Shown: positions 1 through 12,422, counted from the first letter of the stretch. The stretch: DNA of 64,000 nucleotides from Amaurobius ferox (GCA_951213105.1 OX578137.1:55117236-55181235); one strand, 5' to 3'. Notes: generated by a model not told the origin, from the letters alone. Translations and numbers: made by a program.

Positions 1-67
1 TGACTTTAATTATGTTTTAAAAAATCTCAAACTTTTATGGGGGGACTAACGGTCCCCCCATTTATTT

Positions 68-450
68 TAAAGCTTAGAGGATTCATTTAGAAGCGTATTT
101 ACCTATGTATGAGGGAGCCCCAAAATGGAGCGGCCTATCTTTGATCTCTTTTTTTCACGCATTTATCTAAAAAAAAGGCCTGATATAAAATCATGTTATA
201 TAGTATTAAAAATATAAGGATTTTTTTTTTGACGTCATTTAAAATGGATTTTTTTAATATCTTTTTAGAGGATTCATTTAGAAGCGCATTTATTTAATCC
301 TTTTCACCGTCCTATATATGGGGCTCTTTTAATCATTTTCACGCATTTATCTAAAAAAAAGTTAAAATTTGGTCTAAATGTAAAAAAGGCCTTATTTAGA
401 TATAAAATCATGTTTTTAATATTAATATGGATCGATACCTTTTTTTTATA
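68..450. repeat. Tandem duplication, unit about 190 bp
   Basis: Two diverged copies of one unit lie head to tail. The shared start (agaggattcatttagaagcg) occurs near 74 and 266. The shared end is a segment around TTCACGCATTTATCTAAAAA followed by ATAAAATCATGTT. Both copies are AT-rich and interrupted by homopolymers, and no coding potential is seen. Confidence 0.7.
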
Positions 451-460
451 TATAAAAAAG

Positions 461-1135
461 ATAAAAATAAGCTATAAAATATAGTTTTTAGTGTATATAG
501 TACATGTGCGCTCATACGTACATATATATACTACTAATGATGCCTTAAAATACACCGCATAATCGCAAAAGTTCATGTTGAATGTCGGTGATAGTGAAGG
601 ACTGAAGATAATCAGTAAATTTAATATCCATGTGGAGGAAAATGTTTGTAAAGTGCATGCTTCCAAGCAAACCCATGTAGCAAAATATTTCAAATGAATT
701 TCCGTAAATACCTACAAAACTTTATTATCCATTTAATACAATTTTGCCAAAATTTTAATTTTTTCATTAAGAATTTTCATTTTTCATTAATTTTGAATTT
801 AAATAAATACTGTACTACGAGTTTATAATGTTGATATTACTTGTTTATGTAGCATTTAAAGCTTAATGTTACCTGCTTTTCTTATTAAATTATATGTCTT
901 ATACTGTACTGTTTATGTACCAAGACATCTACCTCTGAAAAAGAGACACCTATGTTTAACGGACGAAATGTCCGGTCCAGTGGGTATCCTTTATTGGGAG
1001 GTTCTACTGCATTCTAAGGACACAAATTAAAATTATGACAGGAACTTTTGCCTGAAGGGCTTTATCTCTGTATACAGAGTAAACGATAATTCAAATACAT
1101 TAAATTTTTAAATCATATAATGTTAGGCGAATCAC
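461..1135. other. AT-rich sequence without recognisable gene
   Basis: No credible open frame or repeat boundary is seen. A short GC-richer patch at about 925-1020 contains GGACGAAATGTCCGG, an imperfect palindrome. It could be a remnant of a retroelement tail, but this is not supported further. Confidence 0.4.
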
Positions 1136-1330
1136 ATAGTAAAAACTTAAAAGCGAAAAAATAATAAAGACAACCAAATTTGGTAAATTAAAAGTTCTTT
1201 AATGACAACACCATTTAAGACGTATTTAAAATTCCAAATCCAGAGAACTTTCGGACGTCACTACGTTCTTCATCAGTGGCAATGTGAATTGTTTAAGATG
1301 TGATGAACATGAGCTCTTATACGCAGCCCA
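1136..1330 (-). mobile_element. Penelope-like tail fragment (minus strand)
   Basis: Reading the minus strand, this segment is a diverged copy (by eye about four bases in five) of the plus-strand segment at 9.43-9.64 kb. Both share CACATCTTAAACAATT, a CTGATGA...GAAA core at 1249-1276, and a tail TTTGGTTGTCTTTATTATT. The CTGATGA-stem-GAAA pattern resembles the hammerhead-type motif known from terminal regions of Penelope-like elements. The class is inferred from this motif only; no reverse transcriptase is present. Confidence 0.4.
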
Positions 1331-2242
1331 CAAACGTAATACAAGATTTGCATATTGATCGTTTTAAATTCAAAACATTTAAATTACAAAATGCATAAAT
1401 AGCAATAGATCATAAAATAAAAGGCAACAAATAAACGTGTCGTCATAAGTAAAGAAAAAATGGACTATATATTCAGAAAATTATACAAGGGTAACGTGCA
1501 CTGAGTCGAGAATGAGACGTTATGCGAAACTGGAGTCTGAATGGGGTCGAAATTACAAATAGAGTAATAGTAAATATAAATGAAAAGGCACTCATAAAAT
1601 TAAATATTACGGGGGTTATTGCAGATAATTAAGATACAAATTTTATCGAACAGAGGGTCAAAATTATAGTTGACTAGAAACATACCCGTTCTTCGTACGG
1701 AGTATATAATATAAAACAACTTATAATTCGCAATCATGTGCAAATTCTGTTAAAATATTAAATTTATTGCTCCTAAAGAGAAGTTTAAGAATATCTGTTC
1801 TCACAATACAAAATTATCTTCACGGGCAGATCAGTAGAATAAAACATCCTGGACGCTTTTGTAGCACATTTACAAAAAAAAGGAATTGAATCAATATATG
1901 CAACCCCGTACTACTTATACTGTCGCATATTAGAAAATATGCCAGTGCGTTAGTAGAAGATTACCCGTATTACAATATGAGTCACAAAAATATTTGCCAA
2001 AATAAAAGATATGACGTAATAAATTGAAAATATCAATAATACTCGTACTCTTTATACCAGAAGGTCGTAATTGATTCCAATATATACCAATATATATCAA
2101 AACACATGCCAATATACCTGCACTACTTATATTCTCGTAGATTAGAATATATACCCATGAATTTATAGAATATTACTCGTACAACCTATAATATATGAGT
2201 TAAAACAATTTTTGTCATAATTAAACAATTGCATAATGACTT

Positions 2243-3039
2243 AAAAAAAATCTGATGTGAGCAACACATGACTTTCCTTATATAAAGTAATGAATTTACT
2301 ACTTTTACAATAAAAAAATAGGATTTTCTTATAGTAGATACTAATATTCTTTCCAAAATATTGAATTTTCGACAATTAGTCGTCATTTATATTGATTTAC
2401 CGTCATATTTATCCATTTGACGAGATTTTCGTTAATTTGGCAACATTTCAAAAAGTGGCCATGTTGGCGACATTCCGCCAAATTCGTCGCCAAAATCTCG
2501 CCAAGCGTTTAGGATGAAGAAATAAGTTATTCTTACAGCAGATAAATGAGTATTGGCGTTCAAATACAAAAGTATTACTTAAAGTATCTTTTTTCGTGAA
2601 TGGAACGAGCTAAATCCACGAGAATGATGTCACCCAATCTATCGCATGGTATTACATATGAAAAGTGAACATGTTTCTCAATAGGAAATATTTTTTTATT
2701 TTATAAGACTTTTTGATAATTTTTTTGAAAAATATACAATATCTCGAGAACGGTCCATGTTAGAGTTCTAAAATTTATGTCTATCGTTTTCTAATGAAAA
2801 ATTACATAAGAAATGTCTATATGCGTAACTTTATTTACGGTTTTGATTTTTTGACGATTTTTTCAAAAGTTAATTCGAAAATTTAGGGGGGGTTCTGAAC
2901 ATTCGATTGCATATAAAAACAATAGGCTTCCAGTGTTCACGGATTGTGATTTGTGTACCAAATTTTGTTCGAATTGGTCTATTCGTTCGTCAGTTATCGT
3001 CTCCACAGACTCACTGACACACACACACACACACACATA

Positions 3040-3077
<38 letters not shown>

Positions 3078-3203
3078 TCACTTCAAAAATGTTTGATTCG
3101 TGATCAGCGATGCTTGAAACGTGCTCTCCCGTCGAAAACTCGAATTCGAATTTTCGACCCCGTCACAATACTTTCCTTATACATTATGTATATAAGGAAA
3201 GTA
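2243..3203 (+). mobile_element. Family A element, copy A1 (nested in Helitron H1)
   Basis: This is a repeat of about 0.96 kb found six times in the window. It starts near TCTGATGTG(G)GCAACACATG, followed by the subterminal motif ACTTTCCTTATATA. It contains the paired segments GGCGACATTCCGCC and GTCGCCAAAATCTCGCCAAG. It ends in a CA microsatellite, a segment with GTGCTCTCCCGTCGAAAACT, and a terminal palindrome around ACTTTCC...GGAAAGT (3169-3203). Subterminal inverted repeat, internal microsatellite and 3' hairpin together recall DINE-1/Helentron-type non-autonomous elements; that class is inference. The flanking Helitron sequence resumes on both sides, so the insertion is younger than H1. Confidence 0.7.
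3017..3074. repeat. (CA)n microsatellite inside copy A1
   Basis: An interrupted CA run with a TACTTTCACA break. The same position of every family A copy carries a CA/TG run, so the microsatellite is part of the element and not chance sequence. Confidence 0.9.
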
Positions 3204-4166
3204 ATATCAATAATCCCTGAATCAATAATCCCCGAAAATATCAATAATAATAACGTTTAAACCTAAAGACCGCAATTGATATTATCCAATCAGAAATGCT
3301 ATAAGGAAAATCAAATCATTATTTTATAAAATATATTTTTATATCCATTTATTTATTATTCAAATCGAAAAAATGATATTTAAAATTAACAGACAGATTT
3401 AATGTAATTGCGTTTCTGAGCAACATGATATAAGATAGAATCTTCCTCATAAATTGCGAAATTTAATAACCATTTTGATTTCTTTATACTTTTCATTGTT
3501 CAGTAAAAGCTTGTGAAATATAAACCAAGGAGATAGATTTCCCAATTAAATCATGTTTCAAACAATTCTTGTTTTCAGAAAGTGACTAATTAGGGCAAAA
3601 AATCTCCCCCCAAACTCAGAGATACAGTTTTAATTCACTTTCAAACGATTTTCAAGCTTTTCGTTCGGATAAACCACGGAGTTAGAGAGTAGAACACCTA
3701 GGAAAAAGATTAGTTTTTCATTAATATCTGGACAACCCTTCGTTTTAGATACTCGAAAGTTGGACAAAATTTATGGGGGACTATTTCAAGGCTATCCACA
3801 AGATTTCTTCAAATTTGGTTCAGCCGTACTCCTGTGATGACGAGACAAACTAAAATGTCGTTTTTTACTAATATCTCGAGAACCACTGATCGTAGAAGCT
3901 CCAAACATGGACTAAATTTTAAGTGGGACTATTTCCAAGGTATCCACAAAATTTCATCAAATTCGCTTCCGCCGTTCTCCCGTGATGACGGTACAAACAG
4001 ACAGACAGACAGATTTCAATTTTATTTTAATAGATAACAAAATAGGAAAGAGTAGTAGATAGTTTTTTTTTAATTTTTAATATCGCAAGCATGTCATATG
4101 ACGACACGTTTATTGGTTGCCCTGTATTTTATTATCTACTGTTATTTGTGTATTTTTTAATTTAAA

Positions 4167-4188
4167 TCTGTATAAATAAAAATGAAAA

Positions 4189-4250
<62 letters not shown>

Positions 4251-5648
4251 ACACCATCACGGGAGAACGGCTGAACCGAATTTGATGAAATTTTGTGGGT
4301 AGCCCAGAAATAGCCCCACTTAAAATTATATCCGTGTTTTGAGTTTCTACGACCAGTGGTTCTCGAGATATTAGTAAAAAACGAAATTTTCGTTTGTCTC
4401 ATCATCACGGAAAAACGGCTGAACCGAATTTAATGAAATTTGGTGAATAGCCTTGAAATATCCCCCCATAACTTTTGTCCAAGTTTCGAGTTTCTAAGAC
4501 CTGGGGTTGTCGAGATATTAATGAAAAACGGAACTTTTTCCTAGGAGTTCTACTCCCTAACTCCGTGGTTTTTCCAAACGAAAAGCTTGAAAATCGTTTG
4601 AAAGTGAATTAAAATTTAATCTCTGAGTTTGATGGGAGATTTTTTGCGTTAATTAGTCACTTTCTGAAAACATGAATTGTTTGAAACATGATTTAAAGGG
4701 GAAATCTATCTCCATGGTTCATGGTTTATTTAAAACAAGCTTTTGCGGAACAATGAGAAGTATAGAGAAATCATAATCGTTATTTAATTTCGCAGTTTAT
4801 GTTATAAGACATGACATATTTAACATGTTATAAGATTCTATCTTATATCATGTTACTCAGAAACGCAATTAAATTAAATCTGTCTGTTAATTTTAATAGT
4901 TATTTTTTCGATTTGAATAATAAATAAATGGATATAAAAATATATTTTAGAAAAGAACGATTTGATTTTTCTTATAGCATTTTTGACTGGATAATATCAA
5001 TTACGGTCTTCAGGTTTAAAAATTATTATTATTTATATTTTCGGGGATTATTGATTCAAGGATTATTGATATTTTCAAGTTATTATGCAATTATTTTATT
5101 ATGACAAAAATTGTTTAAACTCATATATTGTATGTTGTACGAATCTTCTACAAATACACGTGTATATCTTTTAATCTACGAGAATATAAGTAGTACAGGT
5201 ATATTGACATATGTTTTGATATATATTGGCATATATTGGAATCAATTACGACCTTCTGGTATAAAGAGTACGGATATTATTGATGTTTTCAATTTATTAC
5301 GTCATCTCTTTTATTTTGGCAAATATTTTTGAGACGCATATTGTAATACGGGTAATCTTCTACTAACACATTGGCATATTTTCTGATCTGCGACAATATA
5401 ATTAGTACGGGGTTGCATATATTCATTCAATTCCTATTTTTTCTTCTGTAAATTTGCTTACAAAAGGGGGCAGGATGTTTTATTCTTCAGATCTGATCGT
5501 GAAGATAATTTTGCATAGTGAGAACATATATTCTTAAACTTCTCTTTAGGAGCAATAAATTTAATATTTTAACAGAATTTGCACATGATTGCGAACTTTA
5601 AGTTTCTTTAAATTATACACTCCGTACGAATAACGGGTGTGCTGTTAG
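4167..5648 (+). mobile_element. Non-autonomous Helitron H2
   Basis: The 5' end is TCTGTATAAATAAAAATG at 4167, preceded by A. A 56-bp TCTG microsatellite follows, then the ACGGGAGAACGGCTGAACCG segment typical of this family. The 3' end is CCGTACGAATAACGG followed by CTGTTAG at 5648 (the usual CTAG has become TTAG), and the next base is T. Its first 830 bp are the inverted copy of H1, so H1 and H2 form a large inverted repeat with a 132-bp unique spacer. Confidence 0.7.
4189..4244. repeat. (TCTG)n microsatellite near the Helitron 5' end
   Basis: About fourteen uninterrupted TCTG units directly after the H2 terminus. The other copies of the family carry 2 to 4 units at the same place, so this run has expanded after insertion. 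Confidence 0.95.
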
Positions 5649-5679
5649 TGGTTAATAAATTTTAACATTTTAGGAGGAT

Positions 5680-7605
5680 ATATCATGTTGCTCGGCATCG
5701 CAATTAAATTAAATGTGTTTGTTAATGTTTTTATTATTTTTTTTTTCGATTTAAATAATAAATAAATGGATAAATGGATATAAAAGTATATCTTATGAAT
5801 GGACGGTTTGATTTTTCTTTTAATTATATTAATTGATGACTGCGTACATCAATTTCATTTATTTTGGCAAAGAGTTTTCAAGCTTATATCGTATTTAGCT
5901 ACTAAACTCATATATTGTGTTTAGCCAATAAATTTATATAGCCGATTGTTGAAACAGAAAAAGAGTAGAGCGGGTATATCTTCTAATACAATTGTAGTGT
6001 TTTCATTTAGTATATTGAAACGGGATAAGAATGTTTCATTCAGATCTGTAAATTCAAAGCTACGAATTTGGAGGGATATCGCTAATTTGACAACTTTTCT
6101 TAAACTTTGCCAAATTGACGGAAATGTCGCCAAATTGATATAAACGACACACAAACAGCTGCCATAAACCTTCGGGTTGGTCGTGAGGCTTGGGTCTTCT
6201 ACACATCAATGATTTTTTTTTTTTTTTGTTAGAAGAGAGTACTGAAATGATGTTTGGTTAGCATTTATCTGTTAGACCAACCATCCTACTTAGTAATACA
6301 TTTAGCGAATTTTTAAAATGTCACCAAATTGATAAAAATGTTTTCAAATCTATAAAAATATCTTGAAATTGATAAAATTGCGCTACATAAATGATATTAA
6401 TTGTTTTTTGTTAGGGGATAGTATTGTGATGATATTTCGTCAATTTGTCGCAAAGTGGAACTGTCAGTTCTACAGTCCCACTTGGCGATAAATTTGGCGA
6501 TTTTTTAAAATGTCGCTAATTTGACGAAACTGTCGCCAAATGTTCCATAGAAATATAACTATTTAGACGATATTTTTTCTACAAATTTATTTGAAGCAAA
6601 TGATATCATGTCGCTTAGCAACGGATTTAAATCCAATGTGTTTATGCGGCAGACGATTTTTATTAAATCCTTTCCGATTTGAATAATGAAGGTATGTATA
6701 TAAAATAAATTTCATTGCCATTTCATTTTGGACTGGATAATATCAATTATACTCTTCAGGTTTAAACATTATTATTATTGATATTTTCCGGAATTATTGA
6801 TTCAGGGATTATTGATATTTTTAAGTTATTACGCCATTGTTTTATTGCGGCAAAAATTGCTGACACACGCATATTGTACGTTGTACGAGTAATCTTCTAG
6901 GAATGCACGGGTATATCTTCTAACCTACGAGAATATAAGTAGTACAGGTATATTGGCATATATTTTGACATATATTGGCATATATATTGGAATCAAGTAC
7001 AGTCTTCTGGTATGAAGATTAAGGGGATTAATTACATATTCAATTTATTACGTCGTCTGTTGTATTTTACCAAAAAACATTTGTGACTCATATTGCAAAA
7101 CGGGTAATCTTCTACTAATAATCGGACATTATAAGTAGTACGTGTATATCTTCCCATATAATTTTAGCACTTTAATTTTGACATATATTGGAATAAATGA
7201 CTGTCTTCAGATTTAAAGATTACGGGTTTATTGGTATTTTCAATTTATACATGTAATCTACTAATACAGGTTATATTTTCTAATATTCGCGTATATAATT
7301 AGTACGGGTCCCATACAATTTTAACGCTTTTATTTTGCATATATTGATTCAATTCCATATTTTTTTTATATTTGCTTACATAAGGGGTCCAAGATGTTTT
7401 ATTCTTCAGATATGTCCATGAAGATAATTTTATATAGCGAGAACAGATATTCTTAAACTTCTTTTTAGGAGTATTATCTTAAATATTTTAACAGAATATT
7501 TTGATTAAACATGTCATTTAGTATACTATAAGAATTTGGGCATGATTATGAATTTCAAGTTTCTTTATATTATATACTCCGTACGAAGAACGGGTATGCT
7601 GCTAG
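5680..7605 (+). mobile_element. 5'-truncated Helitron H3
   Basis: It begins within the element, near a segment shared with 4850 (ATCATGTTGCTCGGCATCGC), and ends with CCGTACGAAGAACGGGTATG followed by CTAG at 7602-7605. It contains a weakened copy of the conserved CGCCAAGTGGGACTGT hairpin (about 6450-6500). It also carries repeated internal modules around ACGGGTATATCTTCT. It abuts the next Helitron exactly at 7605/7606. Confidence 0.65.
6163..6216 (+). mobile_element. Possible SINE tail fragment inside Helitron H3
   Basis: CGGGTTGGTCGTGAGGCTTG followed by GGTCTTC resembles the 3' tail of the 5S/tRNA SINE family (GTAGGTCGGACGGTCTGGGT). It is followed by a T-rich run. The similarity is short and the fragment may be coincidental. 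Confidence 0.3.
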
Positions 7606-9383
7606 TCTATATAAATAAAATTAAAAATCTCTCTGTTGGTCTGTCTGTTTGGCTCATCATCACGGGAGAACGGATGAACCGAATATGATAAAATTTTGTG
7701 CCTAGCCCACTTGTTTTGTGTAGACCCACTTGAAATTTAGTCCATGTTTCGAGTTTTTAAAATCGGAGATTTTAATGAAAAACCAAACTTACATTTGTCT
7801 CATCATCACGGAAGAATGGCTGAACCGAATTTAATGAAATTTTGTGGGAAACCTTTACATAGCCCCACTTAAAATTTAGTCTATGTTTAGAGTTTCTAAG
7901 ACCAGAGATTGTTGAAATATTAGTGGAAAACAAAACTTTTTCCTAGACGTTCAACTCTCTAACTCCTTGTTTCCTCCAAACCAAAAAGGTTGGAAATCGC
8001 TGGTTTAAAACGTCAAAGTGAATTAAAACTATATCTCTGAGTTGGGTGGGAGTTTATTGCTCTAATCAGTCACTTTTAAAAATCGCAGGTTTGAAACATG
8101 AATTTAAGCATAAACTCTATCGCCATGGTTTATTTTTCTCAGGCTCTTACTCAACAATAAAAAGTATTAAGAAATCAAAATGGTTATTTATTTATCAGCA
8201 TTTTATGAGGAAGAATTTTTCTTATATCAATTAAATCAAATGTGTTTGTTAAATTTTATTATTATTTTTCGATTTGATTAAATAAATGGATTTAAAAATA
8301 TATCTTATAATTGAACGTTTTGATTTTACTTTTAATTGTATTAATTACGGACGGCGTACATGATTTTGGCAAAGCGTTTTCAAACTTATATATTGTGTTT
8401 AGCTAGTAAACTCATTGTGTTTAACCAATAAACTCATATATTGTGTTTAGTCAATAAAGTCATTTAGCCGATTGTTGAAACAGAATAAGAGTAGAACGGG
8501 TACATCTTCTACAGAAATACAATTTTAGTATTTCCATACAAACGGGATCAGTATGTTTTATTGTTTAGATCTGCAAATTCAGATCTACGAATTTGCTGGA
8601 ATATCGCTAACTGGGCAACTTTTCGTAAACGTTGCCAAATTGACGGAAAATACTATAAAAATAAATTGATAAAAACTACGCTAAATCTATCAAATTAATT
8701 TTGTTTTGTTAGAAGAGAATACTGAAATGGTGTTTCCGTAGCATTTGTCTCTTAGTCCAACTGCCCTATTTAGTAACCGATTTAGGGAATTTTTAAAATG
8801 TTGCCAAATTGATAAAAATATTTGTAAATCCATAAAAATATCTTGAAATTGATAAAATTGAGCTAAATAAATGGAATTAATTGTGTTTTTTTAGGGGATA
8901 GTATTGTGATGATGTTCCGTCAGTTTGACGCCATGTGGGACTGTCAGTTCTATAATCCCACTTGGCGATAAATTTGGCGATTTTTTTAAATTATCGCTTT
9001 ATTGACGAAAATGTTACCAAATTGATAAAATGATGCTAAATTTATCATAATGACACCGAATGGATGAAAATTCAATATTTTACATATATAAGTATGATTT
9101 TCTAGATAATATGTTTGGTTTTGTGAGAATTAAAAAATATGTTTTACTAAGTTTGTTTACAAACTGGACCAGGATGCTTTATTCGTCAGATCTCCCTGTG
9201 AAAATAATTCTGTATATCGAGCCCATAGACTCTTATATATTTTTAGAAGAATTAAAATAAATATCTTAATAGGATATTTTGAATAACAAAATCATTTAGA
9301 ATACTATAGGAATTTACACATAATTGTGAATGTTAATTTTCTTTATGTTTTATTTTCCGTACGAAGAACGGGTATACTGCTAG
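7606..9383 (+). mobile_element. Non-autonomous Helitron H4, head to tail with H3
   Basis: The 5' end TCTATATAAATAAAATT starts immediately after the CTAG of the preceding copy. The 3' end is CCGTACGAAGAACGG, GTATACTG, then CTAG at 9380-9383, followed by T. Internally it carries the GGCTGAACCGAATTTAATGA segment, the TGGCGA-rich segment and a degenerate hairpin near 8930-8970. No helicase frame is present. Confidence 0.75.
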
Positions 9384-9389
9384 TGCTTT

Positions 9390-9645
9390 AAAAATGTATT
9401 GCATTTAAAAGACTCAATATACAAATCTTGTCCACGGTTATGAGAAGTGTATAAGATCTCATATTTGTCACATCTTAAACAATTTACATTGCAACTGATG
9501 AAGGACGTGGTGACGTCCGAAAAATCTCTGTATTTATAATTCTAAAGTACGTCATAAATGATGCTATTATTAAAGACTTTTTAAATTGCAAAATTTGGTT
9601 GTCTTTATTATTTCGTTTTAAATTTTTTTATGAAATTGGCGTGTT
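9390..9645 (+). mobile_element. Penelope-like tail fragment (plus strand)
   Basis: Plus-strand relative of 1136-1330. It contains CTGATGA, then GGACGT-GGTG-ACGTCC (a 6-bp stem with a 4-nt loop), then GAAA at 9495-9522. The arrangement is that of a hammerhead core, with one extra A after CTGATGA. It starts directly after the Helitron cluster, so the cluster sits between two inverted copies of this repeat. Confidence 0.4.
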
Positions 9646-11312
9646 TCCAAACATTTTGAAAGATATGGTGTTAAAACCATTTATTGTTAGGCAGAAAAAG
9701 GACATTCAAGCCGAGAGACGAATTTAAATTCCATGCCTAAGCCGAAAGTGGAACTATAATTCCATGCCCAGACGGACGAGAAGTCTGGGTCGAATCTTAT
9801 AAATTCCCAGGCTCATTAATTCTGATTTACGGATTAACTTTAGCAGTTTAATGGACCTCCAGTTTTAAGACATATGAGAAAGCACATGGGAGTTAAAATT
9901 GCGGCAAAGTCTGCTTCAGATGATCAACACTAAGCGTGTCGATCCGCTGACCGCACAGATACAGCAACCAACCAGTATCAGCAACCAACCAGAGGGAACC
10001 TGAATGACAAATAGCAGAAATGGGGAGTGCTACCCCTCCCGTCCAGGATTTTGCAATTTCCATTAACTTCTAGCACACTCTATCTTTGACATCTTTTTTA
10101 TACGGCAATATTCAAATATTAATTAGTGTTTAATAAGCACAGCATTAGATTTTTTTCTAATGCTGTGATGAAGAGCGCCCTCCTTAACTCCTACTTTACA
10201 AAAATATTTGCTCCTATTCCCATTCAGCTTCCCCAGGAGTTAAAAGCTGGTATTTCCAAGCCCATGGACTCTATAACAACGGAATCATTGATCCCTGATC
10301 CAGGCTTTTTCGAAAAAGCAAGTTACGTTTAAAAAATCCGATTCAAGGATGCTACAACTTTTACAGCCTTCCAGGGAGAACTCATAGATTTTTAGCAAAT
10401 CTGATATTGAGCTGTTAAATGGGGGAGGTTTACAACCAGTAAGTAACCCAACCTGCAGCATTACGTGGGCAGAAACGGTATATCTCTTAATTGGATCTTT
10501 CCTAATCTCGGCATATTAATTCCCAATTGTAAAGAAAGTAAAGTACTTCATCATGATGTTCTAACCAATAACGTTAATATCGCGATTTCGCTGAATCTTG
10601 AATTATGACTATACGACCAATATTTGAAATTGGAATATGTATCAGATTCTCGTATATTTGTAAATAAAATTATTTTATTAAAATATAATGTTAAATAAAG
10701 TTCTCAGAACCTTTAATGCATTTTATTACTTGTATTAATCCAGAATTTTTTTATGAACGAACTTCGCCTAACACCTAGAAATTGAAATAGTAGACATTTT
10801 TCAGTTAGGTGGCACAAATATACCCTCAAAATATATCAGACATATTCTGCTTTTTCTATTGCATCAAACGATATTTGCAGCCCTTCATTTTATCAATCGA
10901 TGGCATTTTCCCAGAATGAAATAGTATATATTTTAGAGTAATATCTTTCTAGCCATTCCTATGAAAGTGTCTGTGAGACCAGAATTCACGTAGGCAGGTT
11001 TATATGTGGATTTATGATATCTAACAGGCCAGACAATGGCACTAGGCTGCAAGACGCCAATATATTGCAGCCCTGACCCGAGAGGTCAGCAATGCCATAA
11101 ATAAGGGGGCTTCAAGTACAGGTGTGGTTGAGTTAGAGCAGTTCCTGAAGGATAAAGAAAAACCATGGATTGGTTAAAATGTTAACCAATAAGGAAGTGT
11201 TACTGTGTGGCTCTGAGGTCAACTAATGATCGCCGAAGAGGCGTATCGGACCTCAATCAAAATGAGATGGTAACCGGTAGAAGGTACTACATACCTACTA
11301 CAAAAACATATT
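9646..11312 (+). other. Patch of short coding-like frames, no recognised gene
   Basis: Base composition is more balanced here than in the surroundings and several short frames look protein-like. One at about 9882-10014 encodes LKLRQSLLQMINTKRVDPLT and ends at a stop. One at 10126-10332 contains LPQELKAGISKPMDS. One at about 11049-11177 contains RRQYIAALTREVSNAINKG and EQFLKDKEKPW. All are bounded by stops in every frame and none matches a family I know. They may be exons of a long-intron gene, a decayed element, or chance. Confidence 0.25.
10138..10167. other. Perfect 12-bp hairpin with T6 loop
   Basis: CACAGCATTAGA, six T, then its exact reverse complement. It lies at the start of the coding-like frame at 10126. 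No role is evident. Confidence 0.75.
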
Positions 11313-12053
11313 CAGTAAGAGATTCAAAGATGTAGTAACTGTTGAAGAGTAATAGTATATAGCAGTTATGCATCAAACTTCGGTGCATAAAGATATGCAT
11401 CAGGGTTCTCATGCAGTGCAGTCAGAATAGATCCAGATGCATTGAGTTTCACACAGCCTCAGATGATTTTGCATCAAGATACACATGCAGTGCAGTGATG
11501 ATGCTGTGGTTCAACAACCAATGATCCATAAACAGCTAACAACAACAAGAAGGTATGTGCTTAACAACATGTATAAAATGTTTAGGATTTTTTTGTATGC
11601 CTGGTCTGAGATGTCCAGTCTCCTCCGTAAATATAAGTATAATTATTGTAATCATGATTATAAGGTGCTTCAGTAAGAGATTCAGTGATGCAGTAACAGT
11701 TGAAGAGTAATAGTATATAGCAGTTAGGGTCGATATGCAGATATGCATTAAAGTCTGCTCAGGTGCGTAAAGAGATGCATCAAGATTCTCATGCAGTGCA
11801 GTCAGAATGGACGAAATGCATTAAGTTCCACACTGCTTCAGACGATTTTGCATCAAGATACTCATACAATGCAGTGATAATGAGGTGATTCAACAACCAT
11901 AAACGTCTAACGACAACAAGAAAGTATGAGCTTAACAACATATACGAAAGTCATAGTCAGTTTAAGAATTTTTATATGCCTGGTCTCGCATATCCAGTCT
12001 TCTCCGTAAATATAAGTATAATTGTTTTAATCTAATTATGATTATAAGGTGCT
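11313..12053. repeat. Tandem duplication, two units of about 360-380 bp
   Basis: Unit starts CAGTAAGAGATTCA occur at 11313 and 11671. Both contain TTGAAGAGTAATAGTATATA, a CATGCAGTGCAGTCAGAAT segment and a TCTCC/TTCTCCGTAAATATAAG end. The units have diverged by small indels. The short frames inside them are not conserved between the copies, arguing against coding. Confidence 0.8.
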
Positions 12054-12360
12054 TAATAAATATATATTTTAAAGTTAAAATAGGTAAAGTTAATTGTGTG
12101 GTATTATGTTAATATATTTTATTCCAGGAACTCGCACTAAATATTTAATGGTAGTTTTAATGCGGCACAATGCAATGTTTCACGACTATACGATAACGAC
12201 CACGTTAATGGTGGATTATTACGGCATTTCAAAGTATCAAAGCAATGTGTTTAACTAACTTCAATAAATGTTTTTGTTTGTGCACAACAGTATCATTGAA
12301 GTGTGTTTGAAGAAATACCCAATCTCCAAAATCTATAACAATTCAAAAATAAGAATGTTT

Positions 12361-12422
12361 GTTGAAGGCCCAGACCACACGACCAACCCAAGGGTTTTCG
12401 GTAGCAAAGTGTGTGGCCGGAT
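12361..12422 (-). mobile_element. SINE tail fragment with altered but still paired hairpin arms
   Basis: The plus strand reads GGCCCAGACCACACGACCAA...AAGTGTGTGGCCGG. It aligns with the tail of the 5S/tRNA SINE family (CCCAGACCGTCCGACC...GGACGGCCGG). Both hairpin arms differ from the other copies, yet CCACAC still pairs with GTGTGG. Confidence 0.45.

Larger units (their letters stand above)
1674..4034 (-). mobile_element. Non-autonomous Helitron H1, interrupted by a family A element
   Basis: On the minus strand the 5' end is at 4034 (TCTATTAAAATAAAATTG), followed by a short TCTG run and an ACGGGAGAACGG segment. The 3' end is at 1674 with the sequence CCGTACGAAGAACGG (a short stem-loop) and then CTAG. 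The host base after CTAG is T and the base before the 5' TC is A, which fits the known Helitron rule of insertion between A and T. A second element (2243-3203) sits inside it. No Rep/helicase frame is present, so it is non-autonomous. It lies head to head with the next Helitron, 132 bp away. Confidence 0.75.
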
